Under the pieces are notes generated by a model. That model worked only from the letters and a program-made list of their open reading frames with translations, made no database searches and had not been told where the DNA came from. Position numbers and translations under genes: made by a program. A DNA stretch of 37,869 nucleotides from the NCBI GenBank assembly GCA_017560125.1, contig JAFYOS010000026.1:1-37869 (forward strand), in the 5' to 3' direction. The first letter of the stretch is position 1. Each line of letters starts with the position of its first letter. This DNA is from Bacteroidaceae bacterium (lineage in GTDB: Bacteria > Bacteroidota > Bacteroidia > Bacteroidales > Bacteroidaceae). Below are positions 8,634-14,290 of the stretch, one piece after another.

Positions 8634-9932
8634 TCATCGTTTATCACGCCAAAGGCGTCCTATCTTTTTCATGCCCTTTAATTTCGGAAAACCGAAGTAC
8701 CCATCCTCGAAAGTAATATCGTACCAGTCGCCGACGCTGCAACTGTCTATTTCGCGACGCTTCACGCTTCTCGAAAATTCAGTATCGCCCAGTTTTCTCG
8801 CGTAATTGTTGTCGGCGTTGTCCAGAATGAATACAATATCCGCTCCTGTCACATCTCCGTTGTCGTTTGTGTTGATATCAATTTCTTCAATCGTCGCACT
8901 TACTGTATATGGTTCACTCCGGGCCGGCAAACAAGTGTTCAGTGTATCAAACAAATGGGCAGCATGTAAAGATAAAAGGAACGACATAAACAACGACCAA
9001 AACACACTCATGCGCCAATACTGCCCTCGCACAATATGCAGCCATTTATTTTTGATGAAGAGAATGCAACGGCCGATAAGAAAAACGGCTGCTAATGGCA
9101 AGAAAAAGTAAGGAAAAACCCGAAAGACTACGATAGATTCCTCTTCCACGATAGCCTTATGGAGCGGAATCGTTATTAATAGTCCAATTATAGAAAAAAC
9201 ACACACATAAAAAGGATTAACGCCCATTCCGGCACCCGTTAGAAGCCATTCCTCTTCCTCAGGGAACTTGAAATCCTCACCTTCTATGTGGTTGGCATAC
9301 ATTGGATTGTCGTAGAATGTATGCAGGTTCTTTCCACAATAAGGACAGAAATTCCATCCACCAATACTCTTTTTTATCTCCTTCGGTTCACCTTCGGAAT
9401 CCTTTTCCGAGCTGCGCTGGTTGTACAGCAGGCCAAAAGAGAGGGCGCTTACGGGCTTCGGATAATGCCTTTCGACACCTCGCTTGTCTATCGTATAATG
9501 GTGAGAGATGCTCTTCTCCAGCCTATGCTTTGTTATGATGATTTTTACCGACTCCCCATGTATCGGCAGGTCGCACAGATAGCCCAGTTCGCCACAGCAT
9601 ACTTGCAGCCCGTACTTTCGCCGCACTTTCGCCTCGCGGCTTTCTTTCTTCTTCACCCCTCTATCGCACGCGATTTTAGGGATACACACTATATTGCAGA
9701 CATCATCCACCGCCGTGTTTATGTAACAGTCATCGGCATAGAATTTCGATAGAGGCTCGCCACAATAAGGGCAGTATCTTATTTGCACATAGGCATTCTT
9801 TTCATTCCAGATGCGCAGAAAAAAATATCTCTTCTTTTTCCCGTTGCTCTCCTGGTCAACCACACACATACGGTTCGATGTTTTAGAGAGCTCACGGTGC
9901 TCCTTTTCGAATTTGCCACAGCAGAAGTTCAT
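8634..9932 (-). CDS. Unrecognised membrane protein with duplicated CCG...CPYCG zinc-binding segments
   Basis: I do not recognise this 432-residue protein. The N-terminal cytoplasmic-looking half has two copies of one pattern: CCG at 4-6 with CPYCG at 54-58 followed by LSKFY, and CCG at 112-114 with CPYCG at 196-200 followed by LHTFY. Each set of four or more cysteines could hold zinc, as in zinc ribbons. Three hydrophobic segments follow (about 239-262, 267-294 and 306-328). A soluble C-terminal domain of about 100 residues (336-432) remains, containing TVSATIEEI and GDWYDITFEDGYFGFPKLKG, possibly a beta-rich extracytoplasmic domain. The gene is alone, with its own promoter and terminator. 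A regulatory or sensing role is only a guess. Confidence 0.75.
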   Translation of the reverse strand: MNFCCGKFEKEHRELSKTSNRMCVVDQESNGKKKRYFFLRIWNEKNAYVQIRYCPYCGEPLSKFYADDCYINTAVDDVCNIVCIPKIACDRGVKKKESREAKVRRKYGLQVCCGELGYLCDLPIHGESVKIIITKHRLEKSISHHYTIDKRGVERHYPKPVSALSFGLLYNQRSSEKDSEGEPKEIKKSIGGWNFCPYCGKNLHTFYDNPMYANHIEGEDFKFPEEEEWLLTGAGMGVNPFYVCVFSIIGLLITIPLHKAIVEEESIVVFRVFPYFFLPLAAVFLIGRCILFIKNKWLHIVRGQYWRMSVFWSLFMSFLLSLHAAHLFDTLNTCLPARSEPYTVSATIEEIDINTNDNGDVTGADIVFILDNADNNYARKLGDTEFSRSVKRREIDSCSVGDWYDITFEDGYFGFPKLKGMKKIGRLWRDKR

Positions 9933-9975
9933 GATTAGTTGTTTTTATCGGTCAGTCAAACAGTATAGTCTTTTG

Positions 9976-9983
9976 CAAATATA
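9976..9983 (-). promoter_or_regulatory. -7 element for the double-CPYCG gene
   Basis: TATATTTG on the minus strand matches TAnnTTTG exactly, 43 nt upstream of the start codon at 9932. The -33 element is weak (CTTT about 21 nt further upstream). Confidence 0.5.
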
Positions 9984-10124
9984 CATACAAACGAGCAAGA
10001 ATATAAAGCTTGCTTTAATTTTTCTTACAACGAGTGCAGCATATATTCGAGGTTACCTCAAATATACATAAATTCCAATCCTGCGCATGTTGTGTGCAAA
10101 TATTTCGCGATTGCCACTCGCATT

Positions 10125-10158
10125 TTTGCTCCGCAAATCCTTTTTTCTCATAACTTTG
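10125..10158 (+). promoter_or_regulatory. Promoter of adk-obg
   Basis: TTTG (10125-10128) and TAACTTTG (10151-10158) are separated by 22 nt and match the Bacteroidota promoter. The predicted leader is roughly 90 nt long before the adk start. Confidence 0.65.
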
Positions 10159-10255
10159 TAGTAAATTTGTCGGAAATATAGATAAATTATTAAATTGCAT
10201 ACGATTAAATAGTTCGTATATCAATAGTAGTAAACTACTTATAAAATTAAGAACA

Positions 10256-10828
10256 ATGCTGAATATTGTAATTTTTGGTGCTCCCGGTTCTGGAAAAGGA
10301 ACCCAGAGCGAGAGAATTTTGGAAAAATATGGTGTTGACCACATCTCGACAGGCGATGTGTTGCGCGCCGAGATTAAGGCTGAGACCGAGCTTGGTAAAA
10401 CTGCTAAAGGTTTTATCGATCAGGGACAGCTTATCCCAGATTCATTGATGATTGATATTCTTGCTGCAAAGCTCGATAGCTTCAAAGATAGCAAGGGTGT
10501 TATCTTCGACGGTTTCCCCCGTACCATCGCACAGGCCGAGGCTCTCAAGGTGATGCTTGGCGAGAGAGGTCAGGATGTAACCGTGATGCTCGAGCTCGAT
10601 GTTCCCGAAGAGGAGCTTATGTCGCGTCTTATCAAGAGAGGCATCGAATCGGGTAGAACTGATGACAACGAGGAGACCATCAAGAAACGCCTCAAGGTTT
10701 ATCACGAGCAGACATCACCCCTAAAGGAGTGGTACAAGAACGACGGCAAGCACTGCTATATCAACGGATTTGGTGAGCTCGATAGAATTTTTGCCGACAT
10801 CGTTGCTGCCATAGATTCCAAGAAATAA
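10256..10828 (+). CDS. adk: Adenylate kinase
   Basis: The 190-residue product interconverts ATP plus AMP and two ADP in the cytoplasm. It has the P-loop [10 protein letters not shown] (residues 8-17), the AMP-binding DGFPRT motif and a short LID ([15 protein letters not shown]) without the zinc-binding insertion, so it is the short form of the enzyme. Length and motifs are complete. It is followed after 10 nt by obg on the same strand; this adk-obg order is common in Bacteroidales. Confidence 0.98.
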   Translation: MLNIVIFGAPGSGKGTQSERILEKYGVDHISTGDVLRAEIKAETELGKTAKGFIDQGQLIPDSLMIDILAAKLDSFKDSKGVIFDGFPRTIAQAEALKVMLGERGQDVTVMLELDVPEEELMSRLIKRGIESGRTDDNEETIKKRLKVYHEQTSPLKEWYKNDGKHCYINGFGELDRIFADIVAAIDSKK

Positions 10829-10838
10829 TATACAACCG

Positions 10839-12002
10839 ATGGCTGAATCGAACTTTATAGATTATGTAAAAATTGTATGTAGGTCGGGACGCGGCGGACG
10901 CGGTTCGGCCCACCTGCATCGTGCGAAATACATTCCCAACGGTGGCCCCGATGGTGGCGACGGTGGACGCGGAGGTGATATTATTCTTCGTGGTAACCGC
11001 AACTACTGGACGCTGCTTCACCTGAAGTACCAGCGCCATGTATTCGCAGGCAACGGTCAGGGCGGTGGTATCAACAAGAGCACCGGTGCGGCTGGCGAGG
11101 ACAAGATTATCGATGTGCCTTGCGGAACAGTTGCCTATAACGCCGAAACAGGCGAGTTCCTGTGCGACGTAATGGAGGACGGACAGAAGGTTGTCCTGCT
11201 GAAGGGTGGTCGTGGTGGTCTCGGTAATGTCCATTTTGCAACCCCCACACGTCAGACCCCGCGTTTTGCACAGCCTGGTGAGCCTATGCGCGAAATGACC
11301 GTTACATTGGAGCTTAAACTGCTTGCCGATGTAGGTCTTGTGGGCTTCCCTAATGCCGGTAAATCCACTCTTCTTGCTTCGTTGTCGGCTGCAAAGCCCA
11401 AGATTGCGAACTACCCCTTTACCACACTCGAGCCCAACCTTGGTATCGTGTCCTATCGCGACGGCAAGTCGTTTGTGATGGCCGATATTCCTGGTATCAT
11501 CGAGGGTGCAAGCCAGGGTAGGGGCTTGGGATTGCGTTTTCTGCGTCACATTGAGCGTAACTCGTTGCTGCTTTTTATGATACCCGGCGACACCGACGAT
11601 ATTAAAAAGGAGTATGAGGTGCTGCTCAACGAGCTTGCTACATTCAATCCTGAAATGCTCGACAAGCAGAGAGTGCTCGCCATCACTAAGAGCGATATGC
11701 TCGATGACGAACTGATTGAAATGCTCTCCGAGTCGTTGCCCGAGGGTGTTCCGACGGTGTTTATCTCGGCGGTTACAGGTCAGGGTATAACCGAATTGAA
11801 GGATATTCTTTGGGCTGAGCTCAATAGCGAGGATAATCGCATGATGGCGGTTAAGCGCGAGGAACTTGTGCATCGCAACTACGATGTTGGTATGCTTGCG
11901 CAGGATTTTGCCGATTGGCAGCCCGATTTCGAGGATGAAATTGTCGATGACGAAGAGTATTACGAGGAGGATAATTACGACGAATACGATTTTGATGAAT
12001 AA
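10839..12002 (+). CDS. obg: Obg family GTPase (ObgE/CgtA), lacking an OCT domain
   Basis: The 387-residue product has the glycine-rich Obg fold (residues 1-158, with GGRGGLGN near 123) and a G domain with GFPNAGKST at 169-177, DIPGIIEGA at 216-224 and TKSD at 283-286. Obg acts in late 50S ribosome assembly and the stringent response. Instead of the C-terminal OCT domain of many Firmicutes and the long tail of E. coli, the last 25 residues are strongly acidic and tyrosine-rich. The gene follows adk by 10 nt and ends with a strong terminator. Confidence 0.97.
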   Translation: MAESNFIDYVKIVCRSGRGGRGSAHLHRAKYIPNGGPDGGDGGRGGDIILRGNRNYWTLLHLKYQRHVFAGNGQGGGINKSTGAAGEDKIIDVPCGTVAYNAETGEFLCDVMEDGQKVVLLKGGRGGLGNVHFATPTRQTPRFAQPGEPMREMTVTLELKLLADVGLVGFPNAGKSTLLASLSAAKPKIANYPFTTLEPNLGIVSYRDGKSFVMADIPGIIEGASQGRGLGLRFLRHIERNSLLLFMIPGDTDDIKKEYEVLLNELATFNPEMLDKQRVLAITKSDMLDDELIEMLSESLPEGVPTVFISAVTGQGITELKDILWAELNSEDNRMMAVKREELVHRNYDVGMLAQDFADWQPDFEDEIVDDEEYYEEDNYDEYDFDE

Positions 12003-12023
12003 CATCGGAATTCGATATATAGG

Positions 12024-12061
12024 AATCAGCAGTTGCTTATAGCTTCTGCTGATTTTTTTTT
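12024..12061 (+). terminator. Intrinsic terminator of adk-obg
   Basis: A 9-bp perfect stem (AATCAGCAG, 12024-12032, with 12046-12054) is followed by a run of nine T. Confidence 0.92.
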
Positions 12062-12107
12062 ACCTATATGACAAGATAATACCGCTGTCGTGAACCCCAT
12101 CCCATTA

Positions 12108-12147
12108 TAAAAACAAAAAAATCCACAACCTTTCGATTGCGGATTTT
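12108..12147 (-). terminator. Terminator of array unit 1
   Basis: The stem (ATCCACAACC against GATTGCGGAT, read on the plus strand) has a G-U wobble on the minus RNA, followed there by a U-rich run (T7, G, T5). Confidence 0.8.
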
Positions 12148-12150
12148 CCG

Positions 12151-12192
12151 TCGGGGCGACAGTATTCGAACCTGCGACCATCTGGTCCCAAA
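12151..12192 (-). pseudogene. tRNA-Pro 3' fragment, array unit 1
   Basis: It has 42 nt from anticodon loop to discriminator with at least two changes from the intact gene: one in the T-stem, which breaks its last pair, and one in the anticodon stem strand. No acceptor 5' strand exists, so it is not a tRNA. Confidence 0.85.
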
Positions 12193-12232
12193 CGACAAGA
12201 TGATGTCGCTGTCGTGAAAACCATTTCATTAT

Positions 12233-12269
12233 AAAAACAAAAAAGCCAGTAGATAAACTGCTAGCTTTT
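12233..12269 (-). terminator. Terminator of array unit 2 with a different stem
   Basis: GCTAGCAG pairs with CTACTGGC on the minus RNA (one wobble, one mismatch) and is followed by a U run. The stem is unrelated to those of units 1, 3 and 4, yet shape and position are kept. Confidence 0.75.
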
Positions 12270-12272
12270 CCG

Positions 12273-12314
12273 TCGGGGCGACAGGATTCGAACCTGCGAC
12301 CACCTGGTCCCAAA
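12273..12314 (-). pseudogene. tRNA-Pro 3' fragment, array unit 2
   Basis: The 42 nt are identical to the 3' part of the intact tRNA-Pro from the anticodon loop on, but the 5' half is replaced by array spacer. Confidence 0.88.
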
Positions 12315-12352
12315 CGACAAGATGATGCCGCTACCGTGAAAACAATCCTGTT

Positions 12353-12393
12353 ATAAAAACAAAAAAATCCACAACCATTCGATTGTGGATTTT
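12353..12393 (-). terminator. Terminator of array unit 3
   Basis: The stem (AATCCACAA with TTGTGGATT, perfect in this copy) is followed on the minus RNA by a U-rich run. Confidence 0.85.
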
Positions 12394-12396
12394 CCG

Positions 12397-12438
12397 TCGG
12401 GGCGACAGGATTCGAACCTGCGACCACCTGGTCCCAAA
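12397..12438 (-). pseudogene. tRNA-Pro 3' fragment, array unit 3
   Basis: The 42 nt are identical to the 3' part of the intact tRNA-Pro. The upstream spacer keeps GGTAGCG, resembling the D-arm of the intact gene, but the acceptor 5' strand is missing. Confidence 0.88.
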
Positions 12439-12477
12439 CGACAAGATGATGCCGCTACCGTGAAAACAATCCTGTTA

Positions 12478-12516
12478 TAAAAACAAAAAATCCACAACCT
12501 TTCGATTGCGGATTTT
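12478..12516 (-). terminator. Terminator directly after tRNA-Pro (array unit 4)
   Basis: The hairpin AATCCGCAA...TTGTGGATT (minus RNA, one G-U wobble) starts a few nt after the tRNA-Pro 3' end and is followed by T6, G, T5. Confidence 0.88.
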
Positions 12517-12519
12517 CCG

Positions 12520-12593
12520 TCGGGGCGACAGGATTCGAACCTGCGACCACCTGGTCCCAAACCAGGTGCGCTACCGGACTGCGCTACACCCCG
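12520..12593 (-). tRNA. tRNA-Pro (anticodon TGG)
   Basis: The 74-nt cloverleaf is complete. The acceptor stem is CGGGGTG with CGCCCCG (one T-G), the anticodon stem is CCTGG with CCAGG around the loop TTTGGGA (anticodon TGG), and the T-arm is GCAGG-TTCGAAT-CCTGT. The discriminator is A and CCA is not encoded. It begins 11 nt after the stop codon of spt with no promoter between, so it is probably cut from the spt transcript. Its 3' half is the source of the array downstream. Confidence 0.96.
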
Positions 12594-12604
12594 GATAGAC
12601 CTTA

Positions 12605-13789
12605 TTAAAGCAGGTCTAACGCTTTAAATACCTGTACCATCTTGTCAAGGGCACGGTCAACCTGCTCTCTTGTGTGTGTAGCCATCAACGAGAAGCGGAT
12701 GAGTGTATCCTGAGGTGAACATGCAGGGGGTACTACGGGGTTGATGAAGATACCCTCGTCCCACAACATTTTTGTCACCATAAATGTTTTGTCTGTGTCG
12801 CGAATATACAAGGGGATGATAGGTGTAGATGTGTTTCCTATCTCGAAACCAAGCTCGCGGAAGTTTTTGAGAGCGTAATTTGTTACATCCCAAAGGTTTG
12901 TAAGGCGCTCGGGCTCCGATTTCATGATGTGCAGTGCCTCGATAGCCGCAGCTGTTGCAGCGGGAGTGTTACTTGCGCTGAATATGTAAGAGCGTGCGTT
13001 GTGACGGATGTAGTTGATTACCTCTTTGTCGGCTGCTACGAAACCACCGATGGTTGCAAGCGATTTACTGAATGTACCCATGATGATGTCTACATCCTTG
13101 GTGAGTCCGAAGTGGTCGCATGTACCGCGTCCCTCTCTTCCGAGTACACCCAAGCCGTGCGCCTCGTCAACCATGATGCTTGCGTTGTATTTGTCTTTCA
13201 AGCGAACGATTTCTGGGAGGTTTGTAACGTCGCCTTCCATGCTGAACACGCCATCTACAACGATGAGCTTAATTGTCTCGGGAGAGCACTTTTTGAGCTC
13301 GTTCTCGAGCGACTCCATGTCGTTGTGACGGAATTTGCGTGTTGTCGAGAATGAAAGACGGCGACCGTCGACGATTGATGCGTGGTCGAGCTCGTCGCAC
13401 AGGATTGTGTCGCGGCGGCCAGTTACGCATGAGAGCACGCCAAGGTTTACCTGGAAACCGGTTGAGTAAACGAGAGCCTCGTCCTTGCCTACGAATTCGG
13501 CCAATTCGTTCTCCAACTGTATGTGGATGTCGAGTGTTCCGTTAAGGAAGCGAGAACCGGCGCAACCTGTACCATATTTTTTTACGGCTTCAATGGCAGC
13601 CTCTTTGATTTTGGGGTGGTTTGTGAGGCCCAAATATGAATTCGAACCAAACATCAAGACCTTCTTTCCGTTCATTGTAACCTCGGTGTCCTGCTCGCTG
13701 TCGATGCAGCGGAAATAAGGATAAACACCCTTTGCCATAAACTGCTGTGGCAAATCGTATGAGGCGTATTTTTCTTTAAGAAATCCCAT
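12605..13789 (-). CDS. spt: Serine palmitoyltransferase (PLP-dependent alpha-oxoamine synthase)
   Basis: With the start at 13789 (MGFLKEKY) the product has 394 residues, the usual length of Bacteroides SPT. It condenses L-serine with a long-chain acyl-CoA to 3-ketosphinganine, the first step of sphingolipid synthesis. PLP-site residues visible are His136 (ELDHAS), Asp208 (VDEAH) and the Schiff-base Lys242 (TFSKSLA). An in-frame ATG at 13873 would add 28 residues, but a TAACTTTG promoter element overlaps that codon, so the shorter start is preferred. A related enzyme, glycine C-acetyltransferase (Kbl), is the alternative; the N-terminal region (MAKGVYPYFR) favours SPT. tRNA-Pro lies 11 nt downstream. 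Confidence 0.88.
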   Translation of the reverse strand: MGFLKEKYASYDLPQQFMAKGVYPYFRCIDSEQDTEVTMNGKKVLMFGSNSYLGLTNHPKIKEAAIEAVKKYGTGCAGSRFLNGTLDIHIQLENELAEFVGKDEALVYSTGFQVNLGVLSCVTGRRDTILCDELDHASIVDGRRLSFSTTRKFRHNDMESLENELKKCSPETIKLIVVDGVFSMEGDVTNLPEIVRLKDKYNASIMVDEAHGLGVLGREGRGTCDHFGLTKDVDIIMGTFSKSLATIGGFVAADKEVINYIRHNARSYIFSASNTPAATAAAIEALHIMKSEPERLTNLWDVTNYALKNFRELGFEIGNTSTPIIPLYIRDTDKTFMVTKMLWDEGIFINPVVPPACSPQDTLIRFSLMATHTREQVDRALDKMVQVFKALDLL

Positions 13790-13870
13790 TATATCTGTTG
13801 TTTTATTTGTTCCTGTTTTCTTTGGATAATCGGGTGGCGCAGTGCCTTTATTACCCAACTTTGCAGGCCA

Positions 13871-13878
13871 CAAAGTTA
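13871..13878 (-). promoter_or_regulatory. -7 element of the spt promoter
   Basis: TAACTTTG on the minus strand is an exact TAnnTTTG about 82 nt upstream of the spt start. No clear -33 element was found. Confidence 0.55.
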
Positions 13879-13967
13879 AGCATTATTTTTTAACATAGGG
13901 GTATGTTTCCTGCTCTTTTTTTAAGAAACTTATAAAACCCCGCTAATGTAAATGGTTGGTGATTGTA

Positions 13968-13996
13968 TAAAAAAAGGATTGCTTATGCAATCCTTT
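13968..13996 (-). terminator. Terminator of the tRNA-Arg pair
   Basis: A 10-bp perfect stem (AAAGGATTGC, 13973-13982, with 13987-13996) and TTAT loop starts right after the tRNA 3' end and is followed on the minus strand by T7. Confidence 0.9.
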
Positions 13997-13997
13997 G

Positions 13998-14071
13998 TGA
14001 TCCCGACAGGATTCAAACCTGTAACCTTCTGATCCGTAGTCAGATGCTCTATTCAGTTGAGCTACGAGACC
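13998..14071 (-). tRNA. tRNA-Arg (anticodon ACG), copy 2
   Basis: The 74-nt cloverleaf has the anticodon loop CTACGGA (anticodon ACG) in a TCTGA/TCAGA stem and T-loop TTTGAAT. The acceptor stem GGTCTCG with CGGGATC has two wobble pairs. It differs from copy 1 at two positions, one in the acceptor stem and one in the D-stem. CCA is not encoded. Confidence 0.95.
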
Positions 14072-14104
14072 ATCCTTTTTATGTATGTTTGTCTGCGACT
14101 TTTG

Positions 14105-14178
14105 TGATCCCGACAGGATTCAAACCTGTAACCTTCTGATCCGTAGTCAGATGCTCTATTCAGTTAAGCTACGGGACC
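14105..14178 (-). tRNA. tRNA-Arg (anticodon ACG), copy 1
   Basis: The cloverleaf and anticodon are those of the downstream copy, with acceptor strand GGTCCCG. The 33-nt spacer between the copies ends with part of the same flank (TTTTGTGATCCC on the plus strand), as expected from a tandem duplication. Encoding ACG implies A34-to-inosine editing for CGN codons. Confidence 0.95.
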
Positions 14179-14195
14179 ATTGTCGTTTGACGGTG

Positions 14196-14226
14196 CAAAG
14201 GTACTCCAAAAAATTAACGTACCAAA
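14196..14226 (-). promoter_or_regulatory. Promoter of the tRNA-Arg pair
   Basis: On the minus strand TTTG (14223-14226), a 19-nt spacer and TACCTTTG (14196-14203) give a full Bacteroidota promoter, ending 17 nt before the tRNA 5' end. Confidence 0.8.
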
Positions 14227-14290
14227 CAAATTTGCTCTTTTTTTTATAGAAAAATTTATATTTATTTCTTGAGGCCTGTGTAAGAATGAG

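Larger units (their letters stand above)
9933..10255. other. Divergent intergenic region with two promoters
   Basis: This 323-bp AT-rich gap separates the double-CPYCG gene (minus) from adk (plus). Besides the two promoters listed separately I see no further gene, RNA fold or repeat in it. Confidence 0.6.
12069..12560 (-). repeat. Tandem array: four units of tRNA-Pro 3' part, terminator and spacer hairpin
   Basis: Units start at 12069, 12193, 12315 and 12439 (124, 122 and 124 bp apart); the fourth merges into the intact tRNA-Pro at its anticodon loop. Read on the minus strand, each unit holds the tRNA-Pro sequence from the anticodon loop to the discriminator base, an intrinsic terminator, and a spacer ending in a small hairpin (CGACA or CGGTA paired with TGTCG). 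Units 3 and 4 are nearly identical. Unit 1, farthest from the tRNA, is the most decayed, with a mismatch in its T-stem. Unit 2 keeps a terminator but with a wholly different stem. No promoter is visible within a unit. Confidence 0.92.

Noticed and set aside
10761-12005. Long minus-strand frame opposite obg
   Set aside because: It is antisense to a complete, well-conserved obg gene and has low-quality composition.
12026-12427. Minus-strand frame of 133 codons with repeats of GSNPVAPT-like words
   Set aside because: It is the translation of the tRNA-Pro fragments and terminators; such words are a well-known product of tRNA sequence read as protein.
12273-12438. Further functional tRNA-Pro genes in the array
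   Set aside because: The 5' acceptor strand and 5' side of the anticodon stem are missing, so no cloverleaf can form.
12351-12560. Second minus-strand frame of 69 codons in the same array
   Set aside because: It has the same origin in tRNA fragments.
12069-12560. CRISPR array
   Set aside because: Repeat and spacer are both repeated, units are 122-124 bp, and the repeat is tRNA-Pro; no cas genes are present.
13790-13873. Longer N-terminus of spt from the ATG at 13873
   Set aside because: It would add 28 residues unlike the family, and a TAACTTTG promoter element overlaps that ATG.
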